Assembly (NCBI GenBank): GCA_026168455.1
Contig: CM047431.1
Span: 5,113,603-5,177,602 of the forward strand
Length of the DNA stretch: 64,000 nt
Reading direction: 5' to 3'
From: Theocolax elegans
Taxonomy: Eukaryota; Arthropoda; Insecta; Hymenoptera; Cerocephalidae
Positions 25,225 through 36,799 of the stretch are shown piece by piece (the stretch's first letter is position 1; the number at the start of each line of letters is the position of its first letter). The translations under genes and the position numbers were made by a program. Below the pieces are notes generated by a model. It ran no database searches. It was not told the origin of the DNA and saw only the letters and a list, made by a program, of their open reading frames with translations.

Positions 25225-25670
25225 ATTTTTTTGTTTTTTTTTTGTTATTTAACGACGCTCTATCTATGCTGCCAGGGCTAAGCAGCGACGGAGGTGAACG
25301 GTGTGTCTGTAAACAAAGCACATGTAGTTGAAACAGTGGTGCTTGTGTCCATCGGAAGATATCATCGGTCACTGTAATTAGTCTAATAATTGCAGTTTCC
25401 TGTCCTCCCGATGGAACCACCGCGATCCTCTTTATATCTTCGCGTCCCTAACATTCCCTATAGTTCAGATGCCCGTGCCTCTCATGCACTGACAAATGCA
25501 TGAAACTCACGCGCACCTGAACTGGCGTCACATTATAGTGACACGCCGAGCCACTGAGTCGCGGTGTTCGAAAAATGCACATGAAAAAATTTCAGAGGTA
25601 CACGTCTGGGATCGAACCCACGACCCTCGGTGTGAGAGTCGGGAGCTCTACCCATGAGCCACCGCGGCTC
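25225..25670 (-). mobile_element. tRNA-derived SINE, copy 2
   Basis: Same SINE at the same satellite position as copy 1, so it was duplicated with the satellite rather than inserted again. The ORF at 25,163-25,420 on the minus strand belongs to the SINE body and is not a gene. Confidence 0.85.
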
Positions 25671-27044
25671 ATACACTTACTTGATTTATTGACAGCTTGA
25701 AAACGAAGTGAAGACATATTATTAATAAACATTTGAAGTTTACAACAATTACAATATTTCAATTTATTTTAAAATATCGACACAATTTGAAAAATACGAA
25801 AGGAAACATAACCTCACTCATTCTAAAGCGACGGATTCTATAGGAGGTCAGTGCACGGATTCGAGCGGCCTGCCGCACGCAACTCCTACTTTCAAATACA
25901 TTGTAATATGCAGAACCTGAATCTTGGTTGCATTATATGTTTAATACAATTATATGATTTATAGACAGCTTGAGTACGGAGTAGAGACATATTATTAATA
26001 GACACTTTTAGTGTATAATAATTACAAAATTTCAATTTATGTTAAAATATCGATAAAATTTGAAAAATACGAATGGAAACATAACCTCTCTCAGTCTAAA
26101 GTGACGGTTTCTATCGGAGGTGCGTGCACGGATTCGAGCCGTCTGCCACACGCACCTCCTCCTTTCAAATACATTATAATGTGCAGACCTTGAATCTTGG
26201 GTGCATTATATGTTTAATACAATTATTTGTTTTATTGACAGCTTGGAATCGTAGTAGAGACATATTATTATTAAACATTTGAAGTTTATAACAAATACAA
26301 AATTTCAATTTATGTTAAAATATCGACAAAATTTGAAAAATACGAAAGGAAACATAACCTCACTCAGTCTAAAGCGACGGATTCTATAGGAGGTCAGTGC
26401 ACGGATTCGAGCCGCCTGCCGCACGCAACTCCTACTTTCAAATACATTGTAATATGCAGAACCTGAATCTTGGGTGCATAATATGTTTCATACAATTATT
26501 TGATTTATTGACAGCTTGAAAACGGAGTGAAGACATATTATTAATAGACATTTTTAGTGTATAACAATTAAAAATTTTCAATTTATGTTAAAATATCGAT
26601 AACATTTGAAAAATACGAATGGAATCAACCTCTCTCAGTCTAAAGCGATGGATTCTACTGGAGGTGCGTGCACCGTTTCGAGCCCTCTGCCGCATGCACC
26701 TCCTACCTTCAAACACATTGTAATATGCAGACCCTGAATCTAAGGTGCATTATATGTTTAATACATTTAGTTGATTTATTGACAGCTTGGATACGAAGTA
26801 GAGGCATATTATTAATAAACATTTGAAGTTTACAACAATTACAATATTTCAATTTATTTTCAAATATCGACAAAATTTGAAAAATACGAAAGGAAACATA
26901 ACCTCACTCATTCTAAAGCGACGGATTCTATAGGAGGTCAGTGCACGGATTCGAGCCGCCTGCCGCACGCAACTCCTACTTTCAAATACATTGTAATATG
27001 CAGAACCTGAATCTTGGGTGCATTATATGTTTCATACAATTATA

Positions 27045-27491
27045 TTTTTTTGTTTTTTTTTTTGTTATTTAACGACGCTCTATCTATGCTGCCAGGGCTA
27101 AGCAGCGACGGAGGTGAACGGTGTGTCTGTAAACAAAGCACATGTAGTTGAAACAGTGGTGCTTGTATCCATCGGAAGATATCATCGGTCACTGTAATTA
27201 GTCTAATAATTGCAGTTTCCTGTCCTCCCGATGGAACCACCGCGATCCTCTTTATATCTTCGCGTCCCTAACATTCCCTATAGTTCAGATGCCCGTGCCT
27301 CTCATGCACTGACAAATGCATGAAACTCACGCGCACCTGAACTGGCGTCACATTATAGTGACACGCCGAGCCACTGAGTCGCGGTGTTCGAAAAATGCAC
27401 ATGAAAAAATTTTCAGAGGTACACGTCTGGGATCGAACCCACGACCCTCGGTGTGAGAGTCGGGAGCTCTACCCATGAGCCACCGCGGCTC
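27045..27491 (-). mobile_element. tRNA-derived SINE, copy 3
   Basis: Same SINE and same satellite junctions as copy 2, about 1.82 kb further on. Confidence 0.85.
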
Positions 27492-28590
27492 ATACACTTA
27501 CTTGATTTATTGACAGCTTGGAAACGAAGTGAAGACATATTATTAATAAACATTTGAAGTTTACAACAATTACAATATTTCAATTTATTTTAAAATATCG
27601 ACACAATTTGAAAAATACGAAAGGAAACATAACCTCACTCATTCTAAAGCGACGGATTCTATAGGAGGTCAGTGCACGGATTCGAGCGGCCTGCCGCACG
27701 CAACTCCTACTTTCAAATACATTGTAATATGCAGAACCTGAATCTTGGTTGCATTATATGTTTAATACAATTATATGATTTATAGACAGCTTGAGTACGG
27801 AGTAGAGACATATTATTAATAGACATTTTTAGTGTATAATAATTACAAAATTTCAATTTATGTTAAAATATCGATAAAATTTGAAAAATACGAATGGAAA
27901 CATAACCTCTCTCAGTCTAAATTGACGGTTTCTATCGGAGGTGCGTGCACGGATTCGAGCCGTCTGCCACACGCACCTCCTACCTTCAAACACATTGTAA
28001 TATGCAGACCCTGAATCTAAGGTGCATTATATGTTTAATACAATTATATGATTTATAGACAGCTTGAGTACGGAGTAGAGACATATTATTAATAGACATT
28101 TTTAGTGTATAATAATTACAAAATTTCAATTTATGTTAAAATATCGATAACATTTGAAAATTACGAATGGAATCAACCTCTCTCAGTCTAAAGCGATGGA
28201 TTCTACTGGAGGTGCGTGCACCGTTTCGAGCCCTCTGCCGCATGCACCTCCTACCTTCAAACACATTGTAATATGCAGACCCTGAATCTAAGGTGCATTA
28301 TATGTTTAATACTTTTAGTTGATTTATTGACAGCTTGGATACGAAGTAGAGGCATATTATTAATAAACATTTGAAGTTTACAACAATTACAATATTTCAA
28401 TTTATTTTCAAATATCGACAAAATTTGAAAAATACGAAAGGAAACATAACCTCACTCATTCTAAAGCGACGGATTCTATAGGAGGTCAGTGCACGGATTC
28501 GAGCCGCCTGCCGCACGCAACTCCTACTTACAAATACATTGTAATATGCAGAACCTGAATCTTGGGTGCATTATATGTTTCATACAATTA

Positions 28591-29039
28591 TTTTTTTTTG
28601 TTTTTTTTTTTGTTATTTAACGTCGCTCTATTTATGCTGCCAGGGCTAATCAGCGACGGAGGTGAACGGTGTGTCTGTAAACAAAGCACATGTAGTTGAA
28701 ACAGTGGTGCTTGTGTCCATCGGAAGATATCATCGGTCACTGTAATTAGTCTAATAATTGCAGTTTCCTGTCCTCCCGATGGAACCACCGCGATCCTCTT
28801 TATATCTTCGCGTCCCTAACATTCCCTATAGTTCAGATGCCCGTGCCTCTCATGCACTGACAAATGCATGAAACGCACGCGCACCTGAACTGGCGACACA
28901 TTATAGTGACACTCCGAGCCACTGAGTCGCGGTGTTCGAAATATGCACATGAAAAAATTTTCAGAGGTACACGTCTGGGATCGAACCCACGACCCTCGGT
29001 GTGAGAGTCGGGAGCTCTACCCATGAGCCACCGCGGCTC
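28591..29039 (-). mobile_element. tRNA-derived SINE, copy 4
   Basis: Same junctions. It shares private changes (gaaacgcacgcg, actccgagcc) with copy 6, so copies 4 and 6 descend from one duplicated block. Confidence 0.85.
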
Positions 29040-29596
29040 ATACACTTACTTGATTTATTGGCAACTTGAAAACGAAGTGAAGACATATTATTAATAGACA
29101 GTTTTTAGTGTATAATAATTACAAAATTTCAATTTATGTTAAAATATCGATAAAATTTGAAAAATACGAATGGAAACATAACCTCTCTCAGTCTAAAGTG
29201 ACGGTTTCTTTGGAGGTGCGTACACGGATTCGAGCCGTCTGCCACACGCATCTCCTCCTTTCAAATACATTATAATGTGCAGACCTTGAATCTTGGGTGC
29301 ATTATATGTTTAATACAATTATTTGATTGATTGACAGCTTGGAAACGGAGTAGAGGCATATTATTAATAAACATTTAAAGTTTACAACAATTACAAATTT
29401 TCAATTTATGATAAAATATCGACAAAATTTGAAAAATACGAAAGGAAACATAACCTCACTCATTCTAAAGCGACGGATTCTATAGGAGGTCAGTGCACGG
29501 ATTCGAGCCGCCTGCCGCACGCAACTCCTACTTTCAAATACATTGTAATATGCAGAACCTGAATCTTGGGTGCATTATATGTTTCATACAATTATA

Positions 29597-30042
29597 TTTT
29601 TTTGTTTTTTTTTTTGTTATTTAACGACGCTCTATCTATGCTGCCAGGGCTAAGCAGCGACGGAGGTGAACGGTGTGTCTGTAAACAAAGCACATGTAGT
29701 TGAAACAGTGGTGCTTGTGTCCATCGGAAGATATCATCGGTCACTGTAATTAGTCTAATAATTGCAGTTTCCTGTCCTCCCGATGGAACCACCGCGATCC
29801 TCTTTATATCTTCGCGTCCCTAACATTCCCTATAGTTCAGATGCCCGTGCCTCTCATGCACTGACAAATGCATGAAACTCACGCGCACCTGAACTGGCGT
29901 CACATTATAGTGACACGCCGAGCCACTGAGTCGCGGTGTTCGAAAAATGCACATGAAAAATTTTCAGAGGTACACGTCTGGGATCGAACCCACGACCCTC
30001 GGTGTGAGAGTCGGGAGCTCTACCCATGAGCCACCGCGGCTC
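29597..30042 (-). mobile_element. tRNA-derived SINE, copy 5
   Basis: Same junctions. It resembles copies 2 and 3 rather than its neighbours 4 and 6, so the higher-order blocks alternate. Confidence 0.85.
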
Positions 30043-31414
30043 ATACACTTACTTGATTTATTGACAGCTTGGAAACGAAGTAGAGGCGTATTATTAATAA
30101 ACATTTGAAGTTTACAACAATTACAATATTTCAATTTATTTTCAAATATCGACAAAAAAAGAAAAATACGAAAGGAAACATAACCTCACTCATTCTAAAG
30201 CGACGGATTCTATAGGAGGTCAGTGCACGGATTCGAGCCGCCTGCCGCACGCAACTCCTACTTTCAAATACATTGTAATATGCAGAACCTGAATCTTGGT
30301 TGCATTATATGTTTAATACAATTATATGATTTATAGACAGCTTGAGTACGGAGTAGAGACATATTATTAATAGACATTTTTAGTGTATAATAATTACAAA
30401 ATTTCAATTTATGTTAAAATATCGATAAAATTTGAAAAATACGAATGGAAACATAACCTCTCTCAGTCTAAATTGACGGTTTCTATCGGAGGTGCGTGCA
30501 CGGATTCGAGCCGTCTGCCACACGCACCTCCTCCTTTCAAATACATTATAATGTGCAGACCTTGAATCTTGGGTGCATTATATGTTTAATACAATTATTT
30601 GATTGATTGACAGCTTGGAAACGGAGTAGAGGCGTATTATTAATAAACATTTAAAGTTTATAACAAATACAAAATTTCAATTTACGTTAAAATATCGACA
30701 AAATTTGAAAAATACGAAAGGAAACATAACCTCACTCAGTCTAAAGCGACGGATTCTGTAGGAGGTCAGTGCACGGATTCGAGCCGCCTGCCGCACGCAA
30801 CTCCTACTTTCAAATACATTGTAATATGCAGAACCTGAATCTTGGGTGCATAATATGTTTCATACAATTATTTGATTTATTGACAGCTTGAAAACGGAGT
30901 GAAGACATATTATTAATAGACATTTTTAGTGTATAACAATTAAAAATTTTCAATTTATGTTAACATATCGATAACATTTGAAAAATACGAATGGAATCAA
31001 CCTCTCTCAGTCTAAAGCGATGGATTCTACTGGAGGTGCGTGCACCGTTTCGAGCCCTCTGCCGCATGCACCTCCTACCTTCAAACACATTGTAATATGC
31101 AGACCCTGAATCTAAGGTGCATTATATGTTTAATACATTTAGTTGATTTATTGACAGCTTGGAAACGAAGTAGAGGCGTATTATTAATAAACATTTGAAG
31201 TTTACAACAATTAGAATATTTCAATTTATTTTCAAATATCGACAAAAAAAGAAAAATACGAAAGGAAACATAACCTCACTCATTCTAAAGCGACGGATTC
31301 TATAGGAGGTCAGTGCACGGATTCGAGCCGCCTGCCGCACGCAACTCCTACTTACAAATACATTGTAATATGCAGAACCTGAATCTTGGGTGCATTATAT
31401 GTTTCATACAATTA

Positions 31415-31863
31415 TTTTTTTTTGTTTTTTTTTTTGTTATTTAACGTCGCTCTATTTATGCTGCCAGGGCTAATCAGCGACGGAGGTGAACGGTGTGTCT
31501 GTAAACAAAGCACATGTAGTTGAAACAGTGGTGCTTGTGTCCATCGGAAGATATCATCGGTCACTGTAATTAGTCTAATAATTGCAGTTTCCTGTCCTCC
31601 CGATGGAACCACCGCGATCCTCTTTATATCTTCGCGTCCCTAACATTCCCTATAGTTCAGATGCCCGTGCCTCTCATGCACTGACAAATGCATGAAACGC
31701 ACGCGCACCTGAACTGGCGACACATTATAGTGACACTCCGAGCCACTGAGTCGCGGTGTTCGAAATATGCACATGAAAAAATTTTCAGAGGTACACGTCT
31801 GGGATCGAACCCACGACCCTCGGTGTGAGAGTCGGGAGCTCTACCCATGAGCCACCGCGGCTC
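31415..31863 (-). mobile_element. tRNA-derived SINE, copy 6
   Basis: Nearly identical to copy 4 including its private substitutions, with the same satellite junctions. Confidence 0.85.
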
Positions 31864-32587
31864 ATACACTTACTTGATTTATTGGCAACTTGAAAACGAA
31901 GTGAAGACATATTATTAATAGACATTTTTAGTGTATAATAATTACAAAATTTCAATTTATGTTAAAATATCGATAAAATTTGAAAAATACGAATGGAAAC
32001 ATAACCTCTCTCAGTCTAAAGTGACGGTTTCTTTTGGAGGTGCGTACACGGATTCGAGCCGTCTGCCACACGCATCTCCTCCTTTCAAATACATTATAAT
32101 GTGCAGACCTTGAATCTTGGGTGCATTATATGTTTAATACAATTATTTGATTGATTGACAGCTTGGAAACGGAGTAGAGGCATATTATTAATAAACATTT
32201 AAAGTTTACAACAATTACAAATTTTCAATTTATGATAAAATATCGACAAAATTTGAAAAATACGAAAGGAAACATAACCTCACTCAGTCTAAAGCGACGG
32301 ATTCTATGTGAGGTGCGTGCACCGCTTCGAACCCTCTGCCGCATGCACCTCCTACTTTCAAACAAATTGTAATATGCAGACCTTGAATCTTGGGTGCATT
32401 ATATGTTTAATACAATTATATGATTTATTGAATGCTTGAAAACGGAGTAGAGACATATTATTAATAGACAGTTTTAGTGTATAACAATTAAAAAATTTCA
32501 AATTTTTGTGAAAATATCGATTAAATTTGAAAAATACGAGTGAAAACATAAGCTCTCTTAGTCTAAAGGGACGGATTCTATCGGAGG

Positions 32588-32651
32588 TTTGAAAGTAGGA
32601 GGTGCGTGCGGCAGACGGCTCGAATCCGTGCACGCACCTCCTACTTTCAAA
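32588..32651. repeat. Inverted satellite hairpin with enlarged stem
   Basis: In this monomer the hairpin segment is flipped: the loop reads as the reverse complement of the loop in all other monomers. The flanking tttgaaag is now present on both sides, giving a perfect 22-bp stem (tttgaaagtaggaggtgcgt... with its complement) around a 20-nt loop. Confidence 0.85.
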
Positions 32652-33454
32652 TACACTGTAATATGCAGACACAGAATCTTGGGTGTATTATTTAATTAAT
32701 TACAATTATTTCAATTATTGTCAGCTTAAAATGGTGGTCGAGGCATATTATTAATAAACATTTGAAGTTTATAACAAATACAAAATTGCAACTTATGTTA
32801 AAATATCGATTAAATTTGATAAATATGAATGGAAACTGTCGCGTCCCGTCGAAAATTATATTATTATTTTTCGTAAAAAGTACTGCGTAGTTTAGAATAA
32901 AATTACGGCGTGGGAGAAAAACGAAATAAGGTTGATAAAGAATTGTTCTAAGTAAATGCAGTAATATAAAATATAATTTATAGAGCTAAGGGACCGATTA
33001 ATTTACGAGTGTTTCAAACGAAAAAGAGACGGATAAGTAGAGTTGAAGATATTATTCGAAGCCTGTACGCATATAAGCGGGATCACCGATAGTGAGATCG
33101 AAATGAAGGGTTGCGCAAGATTTTTTTTTGTACTGCACTATAAAATTAATGCTCGGAGAAGAACCGGCGATGGGAAACATGGACTAGAAAATTCGAGCAT
33201 TAGAAGGAAGTAATAAATTTAGCCGTTCTCTGGATAATGTCACAGTAATAAAAGAGGGGACAGCAAATTCTCCGAATTAACTACGAAGCGATACAGAAAA
33301 TGCACGGGATTCGATAATTTTTAATTACGCACATCTAACGGTCCAATCGGGTGCAAGCACAGAAAAATCGAGAACTACTTACACATCTCCATATAAGGCA
33401 AAGTGTAAGACAAGGAAAAATGTACGACAAAGACAGATGCATAGATTTTTAGGG

Positions 33455-33463
33455 TATATAAAG
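33455..33463 (+). promoter_or_regulatory. TATA box of the LTR promoter
   Basis: tatataaag in an otherwise GC-mixed context, followed about 25-30 bp later by cagacacagccactcc as a plausible initiator. The same box is at 57,448-57,456 in the 3' LTR. Confidence 0.75.
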
Positions 33464-33500
33464 AGGACCCAGAACAGACACAGCCACTCCTAAATTTTCA

Positions 33501-33533
33501 TCCAAAGCTTTCGCAAGGCGAAGCTCTGCTGGA
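33501..33533 (+). promoter_or_regulatory. Leader hairpin just after the predicted RNA start
   Basis: tcca ... agctttcgc-aag-gcgaagct ... tgga forms a stem with a 3-nt loop, one bulge and a small asymmetric internal loop. It lies about 15-45 nt after the predicted start, in R, and is duplicated at 57,494-57,526. A regulatory role is inference from position alone. Confidence 0.45.
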
Positions 33534-34594
33534 CAACTCTTTGATTTTTATCCGAGGGCGTGGCTCTGCTACTTGAACTTTAAGTAATACGTATTAAAAA
33601 TCACAAGAGGAATCGAGACGTATCATTGACATCTACAAGCCATAGTCGAGGAACTACGACTTCGACATCTGGAAATCGTCGAGCTCCAACAGCATACACA
33701 TCTAACGTCGACGCCCGCAGATCTAGCAGGACATTATACGGCAATCTGACACCGCTACCCACGTTCAAGGCGGACCTTCGTTCCTCAGCGAATATACACA
33801 CATATATATATATATACATATATATATCTATATATTTGGGTACTTAAGGTATATTCTTTTCGGCTATCTATACGTTTGTAGTATTCGTAAAGGCAACCTG
33901 ATATTTTATGTTATTTCGATTGCTGAACCAACCGTTTTTCTTTTAAAACAATTATTATTACATATTACAATTTATTTATAATAATTATTCGTTACATTGT
34001 ATTTGAATTGAAATATTCACGGTTTGAATTACAATTTATTAACTATAATTCATGTTTTAAACGACAACCATTTTTTTATTTTATCTGCATTTACTTATAA
34101 TGATTCCTATTTCAATTATTGATTATTAATGTTTATAATAAAATAACCTTGTGTATTTTTTTATTCTATAATGTGTTAATATGTTCGCCGTACATTTGTT
34201 TATTTAATCAAAATTAATCGTTATTCGACTTAAATAATTTTATACAATTGTTAATAAAATAGTGTAAATTTATGTGTTTTTGCCCATTAAAAAGATGTAA
34301 TAATTTAGTTTCACGTGTTCATTTAAAGAAAAACAGCATATTATATTTAAATAAATAATGCATAATTAATACGAAATAAAACATATATTATTTTATTTAT
34401 CCCACATTATATCCTGCATCTCTACTCTCAAAATAACTTCGCTCGCTACTCCCGGAGACGTAAGGCTAGTCCTAGTCAAACAAGAGCGAAAGGAACGCGA
34501 ATGGTTTATTAACCATTTGCCTTCTTGTAATATTTTTTATGGTAATTGGTGCAAGTCTGGACGTGACAGATTGTATTAATTATTATAATAAATT

Positions 34595-34612
34595 TGGTGC
34601 ATCGGCCGGGAA
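34595..34612 (+). promoter_or_regulatory. Primer binding site, tRNA-Gly
   Basis: tggtgcatcggccgggaa is complementary over all 18 nt to the 3' end (with CCA) of the animal tRNA-Gly(GCC). It starts 26 nt after the LTR, whereas most LTR elements have 0-10 nt between them. This spacing is odd for an element that clearly transposed. Confidence 0.85.
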
Positions 34613-34669
34613 ACGCACATTTTTGAGAGAAAAAAAAGAGATTGAAGGAATAATGTGTTTAGATATAAA

Positions 34670-36799
34670 ATGTCAGGTTCGCCTAAAAATACTGATTGTT
34701 ATGTAAATAAACAAAGAAACACGAGTTTAGAATTTTCTATGAATGATACGTTATTAAATTTATACAAAGAAAAAGTTCAGACTCTCGATACTCTCGATTT
34801 AACTAAAACTCCTAGGGAAACAGTGCAAAATTTGACAAAAGAAATAAATTATTTAAAGGATAGAATAGAAAAAAGTGCAGCAAATATTTCATTATCTATA
34901 AAAATACCTCGCGATTTTGAATATAGAGACCCTTTTTTTCCAACTGATCTTTCTATTTCCGAAGTTAGTGAAGACGAACAGGAAGACACAATAATTACTC
35001 CCACGCGCGTAAAACATTTTAGTTTAAAACCCGCAGTTTTGAATTACGAGGAACAAAAAGAAATTATCGCGAATAATCCTGTAAATTTTAGTACGCCAGC
35101 CCCAATTTATCATCCATATGAACCATTGATTTTAACACCGGATAACGTTATAAGCTCGGTAAGAAAACGGCTCGCGACTGAAGTAAAAAAAGAGTTGTTA
35201 GATTCTTATCTCGAGGAACCTAAAATCATAGAAAGTTTACAAGAAAGTGTAAAAAAAGGGACAACTTTTCAAGGTATCATAAATAAGATTAAAGGCGCGT
35301 TAAATATTTTTTCCGCACCGATCGAAAAAGAGACTGAGGAAGCAAGGGCACTAGTGACAGACACGGCGAAAGTACTCGACGAAAAACTAATTCAAGGCGC
35401 GACAGATTTTACAGTTCCCTTCGATAATCAATTAATTAAAAAATCACCCGAACAAGCAAACTCTTCTAAGATTAAAGACGAATTATTTAATAAAATTAAT
35501 TTAGACGAATTGAGAACAAGCACCGGAACAAAACCAAAAAAACTAGATAGGAGTGAAGTTAAAAAACAAATTAATAATAAAACAATGACGTCTCAAATTC
35601 GAGGTTTATCGCTAAAGGACGCTCTAGATTTAATACCGCGGTTTAACGGTCATAATATAAATTTATCGCAATTTTTGGACGGATGCAACGAAGCAAAAGA
35701 AATTTTACCGTCGGAGTATGAAAAAGAATTAACAAAACTTATTCGAATGCGTTTATATGGGGAAGCTTTAACTTGTGCGCGCGGAGAAAATTTTAATTCT
35801 ATCAAAGAGATATCCGATTTTTTCGAAAACACCTTCGGATCGATAAAAACATATTACGAGTGGACGGGAGAACTAGCTGAATTAAAACAAAAAAACAATG
35901 AGACAGTCGTTGCTTATTTTAATCGGTTACAAGAAATAAAAAATGAAATAGTCAAAGCGGCCGACAGAGAGGGACGAGTCGCGATAGCAGATCATTTCAT
36001 GCTTGAACTAAGGCGAGATTGTTTAAAATTCTTTTTAAAAGGGCTTCGTTGGGAAATTCGTGCGCGTTTAGGGACCCCAAGTTCTATAAAACAGGCTCGT
36101 GAACAAGCGCTCGAGGTGGAGCGCGAGTTCGCTTGTAGCGTCTTGGACGCGGAGACGCCGAGCCGAGAAGAGGCTCGTTTTCGTTCAACTCGAGAAACGC
36201 GTAAAGTAAACTATATTTCTAATAACTCTCCGATTGTATGTCAATATTGTTCTAAGACTGGTCATGGAGCCATAAATTGTTTCAAATTAGCACGAAGTTT
36301 TGCGGAAAGATTTTCCGATAATAACAACCGACGCAATCCCATAAACAGTTCATATAGTCCACAAAATCGCTCGGATAACAGTCGTAATTATAATAGACCA
36401 AATTTACAATTTGGTGGTTGGAATGAGTATCAAAATCAGACGGAATTTTTACCAAATAGAGACAGAGATAAAAATGATTCCTTTGTTCGTTATAATAATA
36501 ATAAATACTCGTCGCAGCAATTTAACAAAGAAGATCGGGGAAATAATTCCGGGACTCGCGGTGTGCGCGAGCCGGTTAATCCAACTTCCCAAGAATCATC
36601 AGAATCAGGGTCGAGAGAGAGGCTACGAATCAAATTCCCTCTACATCGAGCGCGGAAACCCGCTCAAACGTCCCCTCCGCACCGCGAAAATAAATTTAAG
36701 CCAACAGAGTTCAGCCCCGGTCGTAATCTTCGATACCGGTCAGTTAAGACGTCCGTTAAAATTCTTGCTAGATACAGGAGCATCGGTAAGTCTAATTAA
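34670..36799 (+). CDS. gag: Gag polyprotein
   Basis: About 709 residues from the ATG at 34,670. The frame opens slightly earlier, but only with non-ATG codons. The N-terminal ~70 residues look coiled-coil forming. A Pro-rich middle follows. Residues ~310-510 have the pattern of the Ty3/gypsy capsid (retrotransposon gag family): charged helices with a block like KQKNNETVVAYFNRLQEI, which corresponds to the major homology region. A single zinc knuckle, CX2CX4HX4C, lies at residues 524-537. The C-terminus is Asn/Arg-rich and basic, fitting nucleocapsid RNA binding. The protein would assemble particles and package the element's RNA. The end of gag overlaps the protease frame, so protease is probably made by frameshifting. 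The frame is intact. Confidence 0.9.
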   Translation: MSGSPKNTDCYVNKQRNTSLEFSMNDTLLNLYKEKVQTLDTLDLTKTPRETVQNLTKEINYLKDRIEKSAANISLSIKIPRDFEYRDPFFPTDLSISEVSEDEQEDTIITPTRVKHFSLKPAVLNYEEQKEIIANNPVNFSTPAPIYHPYEPLILTPDNVISSVRKRLATEVKKELLDSYLEEPKIIESLQESVKKGTTFQGIINKIKGALNIFSAPIEKETEEARALVTDTAKVLDEKLIQGATDFTVPFDNQLIKKSPEQANSSKIKDELFNKINLDELRTSTGTKPKKLDRSEVKKQINNKTMTSQIRGLSLKDALDLIPRFNGHNINLSQFLDGCNEAKEILPSEYEKELTKLIRMRLYGEALTCARGENFNSIKEISDFFENTFGSIKTYYEWTGELAELKQKNNETVVAYFNRLQEIKNEIVKAADREGRVAIADHFMLELRRDCLKFFLKGLRWEIRARLGTPSSIKQAREQALEVEREFACSVLDAETPSREEARFRSTRETRKVNYISNNSPIVCQYCSKTGHGAINCFKLARSFAERFSDNNNRRNPINSSYSPQNRSDNSRNYNRPNLQFGGWNEYQNQTEFLPNRDRDKNDSFVRYNNNKYSSQQFNKEDRGNNSGTRGVREPVNPTSQESSESGSRERLRIKFPLHRARKPAQTSPPHRENKFKPTEFSPGRNLRYRSVKTSVKILARYRSIGKSN

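Larger units (their letters stand above)
22245..32836 (+). repeat. ~272-bp satellite, higher-order array with embedded SINEs
   Basis: The same satellite continues as several monomer subtypes. Some have the intact hairpin; others read aggtcagtgcacg...gcacgcaactcc, in which the stem is disrupted. Blocks of subtypes plus one SINE recur in the same order (for example 25.2-27.0 kb and 27.0-28.6 kb), which is a higher-order repeat of about 1.0-1.8 kb. The region 24,570-24,870 has many single-base deletions relative to its other copies. The array ends where the 25.7-kb retroelement inserted. Confidence 0.9.
32837..34568 (+). repeat. 5' LTR of the giant element
   Basis: 1732 bp, about 99.4% identical by eye to the 3' LTR. 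The ends are tgtcgcg and gtgaca. A TATA box (tatataaag, 33,455-33,463) places transcription start near 33,480-33,490, so U3 is about 650 bp and R-U5 about 1.1 kb. AT-rich sequence with aataaa motifs (for example around 34,137-34,375) could provide the poly(A) signal. The small ORFs on both strands near 33,601-33,847 are not supported as genes. Confidence 0.95.

Noticed and set aside
33601..33847. ORFs of 72-73 codons on both strands of each LTR (also 57,594-57,876)
   Set aside because: The two LTRs are almost identical by mechanism, so presence in both is no evidence of selection. The peptides are Ser/Thr/Arg-rich without a domain and end in the TA microsatellite.
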